Shown one piece after another: positions 48,601 through 59,300 of a stretch of DNA of 64,000 nt (its first letter is position 1; every line of letters starts with the position of its first letter). This DNA comes from Apteryx mantelli (Eukaryota > Chordata > Aves > Apterygiformes > Apterygidae), in NCBI RefSeq assembly GCF_036417845.1, contig NC_089983.1, forward strand, positions 50,595,297-50,659,296, given 5' to 3'. Made by a program: the position numbers and the translations under genes. Under the pieces are notes generated by a model. The model did no database searches, had not been told where the DNA came from, and worked only from the letters and a program-made list of their open reading frames with translations.

Positions 48601-51600
48601 CGCGCAGGCTTTGCAGAGCGGTCCTGCGCCCGAGACACGACTTCTCTGACAAACAGAAGCAGCGTATTGCCGCTCTGAGCATCAGGTCTTTCCAACATAC
48701 GAGCTTGTCTCTCACAGACTGATTGCTAGCCTGATGCCCTGACTCAGGACTACATTACATGGAGCCAAAGGAACGAGGAGAGCATGAGTCAGAACCTGCC
48801 GCCTGCTTCCTACGTCCCACATTTACTCTCTGACCTCGGGGAAAATCACAAAAGATGTCCTGCTTAAGCTTTCTCACCTGCAGCGAAGACACTGGTTTCT
48901 GCTGTCAGAATCTGAGCTACGAGCAGCCTCTCTTCCTCTCGGAGAACAGACGGGAGTCCTTGGGGAAGCATAACAACATTACATCCAACCCCCCTAATCC
49001 ACTGCTGGAGAGGCAGAGCTGGAGCGTGAATTAACATACCTCTTTGGACGGGACACACCACACCTGCAGAGGTTCCTCAGGAGCTCTTTGAATGAGTCTA
49101 TCACAGTGCTAAATTCCTAAGTAGAAGAACCTACATACACAGGCCAACCATTGTTATTAGTTAATGTTTATCTTGTATTTTAAAGTTCTTTTACACGCTG
49201 TTACTGTTGGCAGACTAATGATTCTGCACAAGGAACCAAAACAACCGTGCTGTCCTTTCATCCCTCCAATTCCCTTCAATGTGCCCATAATCACCATGCA
49301 TCCTGGAACGTAACATACCACACTGGTTCTTCCCTGCTGACAAACATCTGCCTGGAAAGTGCTGATGGAAGGGGGGAATAGCAAAGAAAATATATTGGCA
49401 GGGTCTGCCTTTTTTCCTAGCAGTTTCTGTGGAGGGAAACTAGAAAATCCATCTTTTCCATAGTTACCTCATACCCCAGAGGGCAGCTACTTCTCTCTTT
49501 CATACAGATCTAATCCTTTGTAGATCTTGGTCTAGGAGCTCTGGGTTTTAGGGGAATACTCCTCTTCCTCTTCATTCAACTCTCTGTTCCTTCTACTCAG
49601 CTCTCACCTCCACTTCCCCATGTTTTTCGGGCTTGTCCCTGTAGCCTTCTGCTGAGGTCCCTGCCTCTTCAAATCATCCTGCAGCCTTTGAAACTTCTCC
49701 CCTGGCCTCTCCAGCCCCAGAGCTTTCCTGTGCCGAGAATTCCTGTCTCTCCCAGTCAGCTCTCCTTACAGATAACCCAGTTCCCAAAACTATCGCCAGC
49801 ACTGGTGTCTGCTGAGGGACTCTCTACTGTACATCAAGGCACTTTCCAGGAACTACAGATAAACTATAACTAAACACTGGAGGCACTACTTGTACTGCTG
49901 GTTCTTCTCATCCAGACACTGTCGGAACAGCTATGATTTTTATAGTCAGCCTTGGATTCAGAATACAATATAATCCTAGCAAACTACAACCCTGAAATCT
50001 GAGAAACCTTTGGGATAATTCATTCATGATGAGTAGCTGCGGCCCTACTGCAACATTATCTGACAAATCAAACTTGCTACTTTCTCAGTGTCGTTATTTC
50101 CATAGGTCTGGGCTGGCTTTTCCATTCACATTCGGGTCCTGTGTTACCTTGCACACTTTCAGGCTCTGCTCTATCCATTTCTCCTATTCCTCATACATCT
50201 TCTTTGGTCTTATTTACTGAGACAATTTTCTAGCTGTTTAGAAAGGAGGCTAAGAACTATTGTGACACTAAGGGACTGATATTACATTAAAATAACTGGA
50301 TGAGCCATTACAGACTTAGGAAGGATTTGTATGCATATAACAAAAACAGAATTCAGTTCTTAAGTGATCTTGCTGAAAAGGCAACATAATAATGTTCCAG
50401 TGAGCTGGTCTAATCTGAATAACTTCCTATACTGTGAGACAGACTAGTTTTATGGGAGGACATAAACCCTCCTTGAGGAAGTGATGAAACCTGCTGCATA
50501 ATATTGAGCAAGCATTCTCTCCCCGCAATTTTGGGAAAAAGACTTTTTATTGGCACATTTCAAAATACAGAAGTACCACAAAAAGCTATTCTGTCTCACT
50601 AGCTAGTCTTCAGCACCACCAAATTTTCCACTTGACACGTAGCTTGTAAACCATGTAATGAACCAGAGTAACGGTTTGAGTACCTAAATGAGTAGCACAC
50701 AGTACGCCTCATAGCATAGCTGTTAATCTATCTCATGTGCTCTTCTCTGCTTTCCTAATCAAAACGTGATTTTTTCAGTATACGGAAGATGAGACATAAG
50801 GCTGATTTTCAAGAAGTCTTGAATAACAGTACTCTTGCTGAGGGCTGAAAGTGTACTGAAAACGTTAGATTGCTAACCTCTATATAACCTTAGCTTACAC
50901 AATTTCCTATTAGGTTTTCAAATACTTGCAAAAGTATAAGATAACAATCCTGAACAATAATCTCGGTGACTCACAGTCAGTAAATTTCTCGTACCTCTCA
51001 TTTAACTCACCAATGAAATCAGAAAGGTATTTCAAAACAAATCTAACAGAATGCAGCTTCAGGTGCATAAGCAGAAATCCAGAAATAGGTGAAGCATCTG
51101 TACAGTTCGTTTTTAAACGAATGTATACCAAATACATAACAGTATATTTAAGGAAAACAACTAGACTTTAGGATATAAACTGGTTGGAGGAAAGCAGAAT
51201 GTAAAAAAATCCTCAGTTTTATAAATGCAGTATAAAGATTTGTATGTTTCCATATAATACATATAAATGTGTGTGCATATACAAATATATGTGTGAGTGC
51301 GCATGTACAAATGCATGCACAGAGATTTTATATACATACACATATCAAAGATAAACCATTTGTGTACAGCCTCATACACAAGTTGGTGTCCTCCCAGTGA
51401 GGGCTGCAGGAGCTATGCCACTCCATACTAGAGAAAAATCTAGACCTGTGTTCTTCCTGGAAAGGACGAAATCTCAGTAGTCTACATCATAATTCATCAG
51501 TTCTCTTCACTGGAATTATGAAGTAAAACATACATGCAGTTAAGGACAGCAAAATAAACCATAAATTGAGTATGTGATTGTGTAGATCCAAGCGATTGAC

Positions 51601-54600
51601 CTAGCAACATTTATTCCCCTTTAGCTGGGCTGCAATAACTTTTGTGTACGTTCATGATAAATTGTAGAGTAAAAGACTTAGCTTGTTGCCATTAGTTTCA
51701 ACCACGAAAGAGTAATTTCAGCTGAGAAGCAGCAGCTTCCTGACAGACACTAATTTGATTGCTCGCAGTCATCTGATTCTATCCCAACATTGTAAAAAAT
51801 CTCTGGACACATCAGGATTTCATGATAGTTGCTAAACTATGCACCATTGGTGCAAGTGTTTGAGAGAGGTTTGTGGTATCAGGGATAAAATGTAGGTCCA
51901 TATGGTTCACAGCAAAACTATCATGTTAATGGAGATTTCTGCTACCTATTATTAGTGTAGATTTGTGGCACAGAGCTTACAGTTCTAACATCTCTCAGGA
52001 GCAGGTAAAGGGCATTCAGATGTAGTAAACACAAGCAAATTGCCTATGCATAACGAAAGATCCTCACAGCTTCAGTATTGCTGTGTTGCATTCCATTTGT
52101 ATTTGTTTCAATAAAAGATAATTTTCATCTCTCTTATTTATTCTTCAATATAATTTTAAAAACTTTAAAAGAAAGTTGATTTTATACAATTTTTTTCCTT
52201 TCCCCCCACTGTGAAAGGAAATCTGAGTATAAATTCCATATTAATCGCATTAATCTTTCACTTTCTTTTTCTGTGCCATTTATATCTTGCTATTTTAATT
52301 TTGGCAGACAGCATTCTTGATTGTATTGCTAAGCTGGAGGACTTGCTCTAAAGCAGGTTTATCAAAAAACAGAAAAAATGCAAAAATATCCATTCTTTCT
52401 TTGTTTACTGGCACTGATTTTCTTTTATTATCCTGTATTTTGTCTCCTAGACAAAAGAAAAGCTTTGCTTTACAAGTAATAAAGTTTATATTTGGTAGCC
52501 TCAAATAGGCTCTTGTTTACAAAGAAATCTGGAAATGGCAAATTTGGCCACACTGCCTTGACACAGAATTGTTACCTGTGAGTGGATGTCAGGAGATAAT
52601 TCTCACATAGCATAAGGGACCACCAGGCCTGCTCTAAGGGGTCTATTGCACTTGCTGACAGGGAAGTCATCGATTTGACTGAACACCTCTCACAGCACAG
52701 TTCTGTAAATGCAGTTTGCTAGCTGTTATATTTCATCCTGGATGAGAACAAATAGACAAATTATTTAAATCATGTTAAATACAAAATCTACTGCTGTTCT
52801 AGATGTCATCACTACCACAAAATCTGTGCAGAGTTATTTTACTGGCCTTTTTCTGTGTGTTACACATCTTGCTGCAGTGGCTCGTGCATCCACGAGAGGG
52901 CCTGAAATGTTAATACAATTTTTAACTCCACTATGATTTGTTTCCTATTTCACTAGAAATAAATTTCTAAGCAGAAGAAATAGCTGTGGCTATTATGGCA
53001 GTCCTATGAAACAAGAGTGCTTCTTATTAGAACATTCCTCTACTTCTGGAGGCATCTGGAGTTATATCAAACACTCCTAGTATGGAGCAGTTAGAAGCAA
53101 AATTTTCAGTGATTTGATTGCCACTGCTTTCGGAGTGCAGAACACATCCCATCCTTCCCCTTAGATGCTTCAATGAAGGATAACAATGCATTTGCCAGAC
53201 ATGCCATACCAGATCTGGAATATGGGCTTATTAAGTTGTTATAAACATACACAAAAGTCCATTGCAATGCTTTGGACAGCCATTTGAAAAGAAAAACTTC
53301 ACAAAGACATTTCAAGCAAAAATCTCGGCTTCTTTCCATTTCTTTTACTTTGAGCCTAGATTCTAGTCATGTGCCAGATTCTATATTCATACTGGTATTA
53401 ATGACAGCAGGATCTAAAGTCCACTCTTTAATATTAAAGTGACAGACCCTTAAAATATAGTTTCTTCCTTCCACTCTCCAAAGGAAGATCAGGCCTCAAG
53501 CTGTGAGGCAGATTCATAAAATGGTGACCTACGATCTATATTGTTGCAGACAAAGAACACACAGGTGAAGACAACGAGTCCAATGAAATTGCTATAAGTC
53601 AATTAAAAGGCAATCAAACACATAATGAGAGAGAAAGGGATCCTGCCTCTCCAGCATAATAAAGCTGCATCCAGTTGATTGGGGATGGCTTTTTCTTTTT
53701 TGCTATTTTTTCCTCCTATTTTCTTTATGGACTATCCATACATTTCCTAGGCTCCCCTGAGCTCTCACACTCCCTGAAGTCCCACAATCCATCAGGCCCA
53801 GGAAAGAATTAATAAAACATTTAAAAGAAGTGAAATTAATATGTGCCAAGTTTCTGAAAACCATAGTTATTTGCCAATGGGATTGTGCCATTCCCACAGT
53901 TGCATAAATAAACTGCTAGTGCAATGACTGGTTGGATGCTTGGCAGATCATTTGCAGATATGCACTTCCCTTCTCCACAAACAAGCATGCGAGCTATTTA
54001 TACTAATTAGCACATGTTTATACACTGCTTTTCAGCCTCTTAGAAAAATCACTGAAGTCTTTTAACTTTATAAACATCTTCCACCACAAAGCCTTTATGC
54101 ATTGCATGCTAAGTTACAGCAATTTCTAGTCTGTAATTACTATGAATTCAGGTCACTACATGACAAACAGGGACAGGAAATACCAGCTGCAGATCTCGGA
54201 GAGGAGTCACATCCTTATAAAAAATGCAGTTGTTCCTATCTCAACAAGGCTTTAAGTTCACTGTTAACCTAACTCTCAGACATACAGAAAATAACGGGAA
54301 ACTTCCTTGGGAGCAGCGTTCATGCAAAGCTGCCCACTTCCGAAGCTTCCATCTTTTTAAAGCTAAGATACCTGCAGGGTTGCTGCCTAACACTCACATT
54401 ATCCAGGCAGAGGAGCAAGAAACGAGTCATTTTCTGCAAGGCATGAACCTGTAGCTTCAGGGACTTTTGGAGCCAGCTTCTTTTCTCTTTGATACCAGGT
54501 TTACACTGATGATGCTCTGGGGACTTCTGCGGAGCTGATTCACCTTAACACAAGAAAATGAAGAATTAGCCCTTTCTCTTTTCTACCCAAAGCTTAGCCA

Positions 54601-54905
54601 CATGATTTAAATCCTCCCACTCGGTAGTTTCTCTTGAACACCTCTCCCCACATTAAGGTGTTTGGTACTTTTCTGATGTGCCAACCACCGAGCCCGATAC
54701 CGAAACTTGGATTCATCAGAGCACACGCAGCACCCCACGTACCAAAGCATGCATCATTTCGACAGGAGCTAAGCTGCTCCTTCCGCCTGTCACGTGTGTT
54801 GACACCCAAGGAAGCAAGAATTTCACACACTGCTCGAAGGGCAGCGTTTCGTTGTCGTTCCTTACAAAGCTTTCCATCCAGCTCTAACCCCAAAGCCAAA
54901 GCCCG
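42463..54905 (-). CDS. Unrecognised multi-exon gene between CYTIP and ACVR1C (3' part, five exons)
   Basis: I do not recognise this gene. Five minus-strand exons (54905-54743, 54543-54398, 49004-48878, 48718-48599, 42626-42463) have phases 0/1, 1/0, 0/1, 1/1 and 1/stop. They join into one uninterrupted frame of 239 codons plus TAA. The product is dense in amphipathic helices (RNAALRAVCEILASLGV, KLQVHALQKMTRFLLLCLDN, LREEERLLVAQILTAETSV, NTLLLFVREVVSRAQDR, YMDVLLESFVKNILQL). This suggests an alpha-solenoid (ARM/HEAT-like) fold, with no signal peptide or membrane segment. The first exon has no in-frame start codon, so 5' exons are missing; candidates lie at 55083-56330. It is transcribed in tandem with CYTIP and ACVR1C. 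A recently decayed gene is possible, but all ten exon borders checked obey GT/AG and only the stop at the end is in frame. Confidence 0.65.
42627..48598 (-). other. Intron of the unrecognised gene (last intron)
   Basis: 6.0 kb, AT-rich, with a 13-base G run at 46979-46991, T-runs near 47349-47361, and a worn repeat-like segment at about 43126-43200. No further exon found. Confidence 0.5.
43126..43200. repeat. Possible worn dispersed repeat (tactgggtcagac-type)
   Basis: The segment ccatactgggtcagac, followed by gaagtccact, aggtggatgctctcagga, resembles a dispersed amniote repeat that I remember as beginning with a similar tgggtcagac block. The match is from memory and short. It could be chance. 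Confidence 0.25.
48599..48718 (-). CDS. Unrecognised gene, exon d
   Basis: 120 bp, phase 1 to 1. The acceptor is gctagcaatcag (weak pyrimidine tract) and the donor GCGCG|gtgggt. It encodes CERQARMLERPDAQSGNTLL, then LFVREVVSRAQDRSAKPAR. The exon is GC- and CpG-rich and only 159 bp from exon c. Confidence 0.6.
48878..49004 (-). CDS. Unrecognised gene, exon c
   Basis: 127 bp, phase 0 to 1. It has strong borders: acceptor ctctgcctctccag before CAGTGGATT, donor GCTGCAG|gtgaga. It encodes QWIRGVGCNVVMLPQGLPSV, then LREEERLLVAQILTAETSVF. Confidence 0.68.
49005..54397 (-). other. Intron of the unrecognised gene (exon b to c)
   Basis: 5.4 kb of AT-rich DNA with a TA/TG-rich low-complexity stretch at about 51240-51350. 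No exon recognised. Confidence 0.5.
51240..51350. repeat. TA/TG-rich low-complexity stretch
   Basis: An alternating pyrimidine-purine run (atgtgtgt, atacatac, tatatac, gcatgtac) without a clean unit, probably a decayed dinucleotide microsatellite. Confidence 0.6.
54398..54543 (-). CDS. Unrecognised gene, exon b
   Basis: 146 bp, phase 1 to 0. The acceptor is cttcattttcttgtgttaag and the donor GATAAT|gtgagt. A polar start is followed by SWLQKSLKLQVHALQKMTRF and LLLCLDN. It is separated from exon a by only 199 bp. Confidence 0.68.
54743..54905 (-). CDS. Unrecognised gene, exon a
   Basis: 163 bp, phase 0 to 1. The acceptor is cagcgctgtgcctag before CGGGCTTTG and the donor TGCTTTG|gtacgt. It encodes RALALGLELDGKLCKERQRN, then AALRAVCEILASLGV and a Cys-containing polar tail ending DACF. 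An in-frame TAG directly at the acceptor shows the exon cannot extend further 5' in this frame. Confidence 0.65.
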
Positions 54906-55082
54906 CTAGGCACAGCGCTGGCCAGGGGGTGGCAGCCGGCGCTCACAGACAGGCCACGGACTGCATTCGTTTTGCTGAGGACATGCACTACACCTACTGC
55001 TTTCCTTCAAGAAATCGAGTATACACGTTTTATAAACCGTGTCATATCTGGCACGTAAAAAGTTCTTGAAATGCGCAGTCAC

Positions 55083-55119
55083 CAAAAAGTGAGAGTGCAC
55101 TTGGGCACGTTCCCATTTT
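55083..55119 (-). CDS. Candidate small 5' exon of the unrecognised gene
   Basis: 37 bp, phase 2 to 0. The acceptor has a good pyrimidine tract (tgtccttctgcaatag); the donor is TTTTTG|gtgact. It encodes KWERAQVHSHFL, which runs smoothly into RALALGLELD of exon a. Only the phase and splice signals support it. It would not join the candidate piece at 55815-55900, because that junction would create a stop. Confidence 0.3.
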
Positions 55120-55814
55120 CTATTGCAGAAGGACAGAACTCACAAGCAATCTCCTTTATTATAATGTTCAGGGGGAAAAAAGGCTAAAATACCTTTCAAA
55201 AGCAATGGAAGTCTCAATACTGTTTTGAAGTAGGGTGGTGAGTTTCATTTTGACATGCTTTTAATTTGAATAAACTCTGACTTAAATTCCTAGGTGATGG
55301 TTATATAAGGGGAATTTTCAAGCAAGGACTGGCGAATTCAAGTGCTCTGTGTGAGCTGGACTCTCTCAGATTTACACCAGTGAAAACTTAAATAGCTGAA
55401 AGAACATCATCTAGTGACCAGTGTGTTAAAGGGAGCTCAGCCAAAGGTGATGAGCAAAATTCACAGTACCACAGGTGCAAGAACAATGTGCCAAAGCTAA
55501 GTGTATTCTCTCCTCACTACAGGCATTAAAAAAAAATAAAAAATAAAAAAATCAAGCGCTGATCTCAGAACGGATCATCTCCAGCATGGGAGAGAAGCTG
55601 CAGTTTCCCAAACCAGGAGGAACGCTCTGGTTCAGCAGTTACTTGTTAGCATCTTGTCTCCTTCACTATAATAAAGGTTCATCATAGATGTAAGCAAAAA
55701 CTTAACGTTTCATGCAATATCCATATTTACTACATACCAGCATCCTAGTAAACGTGCACGGGAGGAAGAATGGCAAAGCAGAATTTATTCATCCTCTGCC
55801 GCACACTGTCCTAC

Positions 55815-56328
55815 CAGTGCTGGAATCCAAAAAGCATACACGATACCAGCTGCGGAGCAGGAGCCACAGTGGCCATCAGGAATTTGTGCTTTCCCAGCCT
55901 CTGCAGACTTCAGAGCTCTGCTTTAGGAAGAACCAGAGTTCTCAAGATCCCCGTGCTTAGTGGGTGTCTCCCCTCCCCTAGCACATCCGCAGGCCGCAGC
56001 AAAGCGAACTGCTGGAGGTGCAGAGCCCAGCAAACTCCCCACGGGTCTCGCTCTGCCTCCTCTGACATGTGCCTGACACGCGAACATCACGGCAGCTAGA
56101 GCGAGTGCCTGGGGAGCGGGCAGCAGCGAGAGCCACCGCCGCAGAGGCACCACGCGCTGGGCGCCGAAGCAGGGCATCAGGCAGAGCAGCTCATGCCACG
56201 GCCCGGTCTGACACAGGCCTCTTCTCCTCCTGGAGCCTCGACGTCCCAAAGATGTCTCCTGAAGAGCACAGCGCCAGCTCCTCACGCAAACTCCTTGTGG
56301 CGGCTCAGCGCCGCTCTGCTCAGCGTCT
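55815..56328 (-). CDS. Candidate upstream exons of the unrecognised gene (GC-rich block)
   Basis: Three protein-like pieces lie on the minus strand. 56328-56286 (TLSRAALSRHKEFA) has acceptor ctgctgag and donor TTTGC|gtgagg. From 56072 downwards, HMSEEAERDPWGVCWALHLQ continues QFALLRPADVLGEG and is joinable in phase. 55900-55815 gives RLGKHKFLMATVAPAPQLVS and then CMLFGFQH with donor CACTG|gtagga. The last two share a frame but are separated by an in-frame TGA at 55912-55910. Either a short intron removes it or the gene carries a nonsense change. Boundaries are uncertain. Confidence 0.3.
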
Positions 56329-56399
56329 CTCAGCAGGGAGCCAGGTTGCTCCACCTTAACCAGCTGCAGGTTTTTGTGCAAAAACACACGTTTTTTAAA

Positions 56400-59300
56400 T
56401 ATGTTTGACACCTCCACTGTCTAAAGGGTACCTGAAACAGCCCTTAGTCTCATATATTTTTTTCTCCCTCGCAAAATGAACATAGAGTTTTAACTTCACA
56501 GGAACACAATGGCAGAGAGTGCTTAATTTATTAAAATAGCCACTTTTTTCCCAAAGTATATTGGTATGTAAAATATGCATACAAAATACAACATCTAAAC
56601 AAATTATTTACATCTGGGGCAGCTGAAATATCAAGCAATAACTTTAGCAACAGTTTTAAAAATAAACTTGCTTCAGTGTACACTAGACTAGGTATTTCAC
56701 AATATGAAAGTTGGATTTTATCACTTTACTACCATACTAAGTTCTAAAATATTACAGTACTTCCAGATAAAGTATTAATGCTGCTATAAAAATCAGACAA
56801 CTCAGAAACCAGCTTTTAAACTGACAAAATACTACATATTTCTCTTTGGGGACTCAAAACCACAGCAGATTTAGACACAAATGTAATAGCTACATTCAAA
56901 ATACATTCAGTCTATTTATGCAGAAAATACATTCAGAGCCTTTGGTTACAATTTATTGCACATTTCTTATATTCTGTAGAAATATATTGTACCTTTTAAT
57001 GCTTTTTCCCCCCATACATTCATAAATCGTGCTGCCTGATAAAAGAGAACATGGATGCCTTTCCCTAAAAGCTTCATAAAGAGCATCACAACACATGATG
57101 ATGATCCTTACCATGTCATTTCAAATCACAGACATGTAGCTTGCAATATCAAGTTAATATTGTTCCATTTTACACAAGGCAACTAATTCCTAGGGCTTTG
57201 TTGTATAGCACCTACAGTAGGTGGCATGGTGCTCTATAAGCAGGCCAAAGACAACTTTATGAAATTTGTACCAAACCAGAACAGGAATTTTTGAGCTGCA
57301 GTCTTTATAAACATGCACCACTACACAAACTACAAAAATGCGTTCATGCATTTTAATCTGTAGACTGAGGACAATGCAGCAGAGTATTCTCCCACCAGTT
57401 TTCACAATGAAATTTATCGTTTAAAAACCATGGCTCACCGGGGGCTCTACAGAAGTAATACATGCTACACTAAGATGTAATGCTGCTAAACACTTCCATG
57501 TAGCGGTAAGGCAGTTCGCAAGGTGGTGTTTTCAACAACAGGGAGTGAAACAGAAAAACCTCCTTCCCATTAGCAAAGCTGTGCTGAAGGTTCTGCCTCT
57601 TCACTGATGGGCAGCCCGATCTCGTAAAGAGTGAGACGAGATTCATGCAGACAATGAGAAGATTTCACTCTATTCGATTCTAAGACCTGTTGTAGGGACT
57701 AGACATGTTTCTAAACAAGTTTATTTACAGTTTATGAATGTATTACAAAAAAAAGAGTATTAAAAAAAGCTAGTGGAGTACCAATGGCTAAAATATTATA
57801 GAATTCATTTTAGGATTACATAAGGGAATGATTTTGGTTAAGTGCAAATGACTATAAAAATAGCAAAGTGCAAAAGGTATTACATTAAACAGTGAATTGC
57901 TCATGAGGCATTTTGGAAAGGAGAGTTAAGGAAACAAAAAAAAGCTTAGGTGCTAGAGGAAAAAGTGAACTAACTAATTTTCCCTTTCAGTTCATATTCT
58001 ATGCATTGTTTTAGGTTTTTATTAAAAGTGAATTAAAAAAAAAATTAGTAACTCCCCCAAACTAGAAACATAAATTAGGAAAGGCTAGATGTGGTGACTA
58101 CACTTAAGCATGCTCAAGTTTGAAAAATTCTACAAGCTTTAGAACTTGTGCTTTAAATGAAGACTAGCAGGAAAGTTAGCAATCTCTCTCAAGAAACTTG
58201 AGCCTCCCTCAAAAAACAAAGAAGGGTCTCAGTATAATCTCTATTTTTAAATTTGAGCAGGATGATTCTACATTGAGGGAAAAGGTGACTAAGACATGAT
58301 TTTTACTTTTTTTGAAGGCGCATATGATTTATAAGCATTTTTAAAGTCTAATACAACAATATCAGCCACTTGGATCAGTTATATTTAACTCCAGTTTACT
58401 AAAACGTACATTTAATCCTCAGCAAAGAACAAATGAAAAAAGAAAATCAATGCAAAAATATTGAGCTAAATAAAAAGCTAGGGAAAACAGACCAGAACTT
58501 TTCATGCTATAACAGATATAATAAAAAAATCTATACTATTAATTAGGAATGAAGCTGTGACCTGTAAAGAGGTATTATTAAATCTGAATACAATTTAGTT
58601 GAGAAGAATATCTTGCTTAGAGTTCTATAGGTTAGTTCCAAATGGATCTCTTTCAAATTCCAAGACTGTTCAATAATTTTCAGAGACTCTATAAGGGAAA
58701 CTAAATAACCATAATTCAAAAATCTACCACCACACAAGACTGACCAAGCTGACAGGAATAAGAAAATAAAATTTATAACTAAAAAAAAATTATTTATGGT
58801 AGTTATTCTCATATAGGAAACCAGGTCAGAATTAAAAAAAAAAAAAAAAAGAGAGAGAGAGGGAAACAGACTCTAACCTATGGCATACCACAGGGGAGAA
58901 GCAGGACAATATAAACTTTTTTTAAGATCCCCTGCACACTTCCTGTCTGATTTAATTACTCCAAGGTTTAAATGAAAACATGCAGCTTCTGTGCAACAAC
59001 GGCAGTCACACAAGCCTTTGTCACGCAACAAAAGAAAGCTGCAAGGTGAGAATTTACAGAAGCCAGCAGAAGACTCCTTTTCCGTTTCAGTGTCAGATTC
59101 TCTGTACAGAAGATAAACAGTGAAGCATAAATTCTTTCCTAATTTTGAAGTAAATGAAAAAAGGAGTTGGGAGGAGGACCCATCCTCCTAACTTTCCTAG
59201 AAAAACTGCAATGCAGAACATGCCACACAACCATTAAAGACCAAAGACTGGATTAATTTTTCTTAGAGTAAATTAAGACTAGATTCTCCTCTGGTACCAA

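Noticed and set aside
54906-55100. Minus-strand frame containing a possible NFLRARYDTVYK exon
   Set aside because: It would end in phase 2, which does not fit exon a, and its donor gtgtag is weak. The 37-bp candidate just upstream fits better.
55923-56417. 164-codon minus-strand frame over the GC-rich block
   Set aside because: The longest frame there, but it reads as Arg/Ala/Cys-rich noise. Shorter pieces in the other two frames look more protein-like and fit splice sites better.
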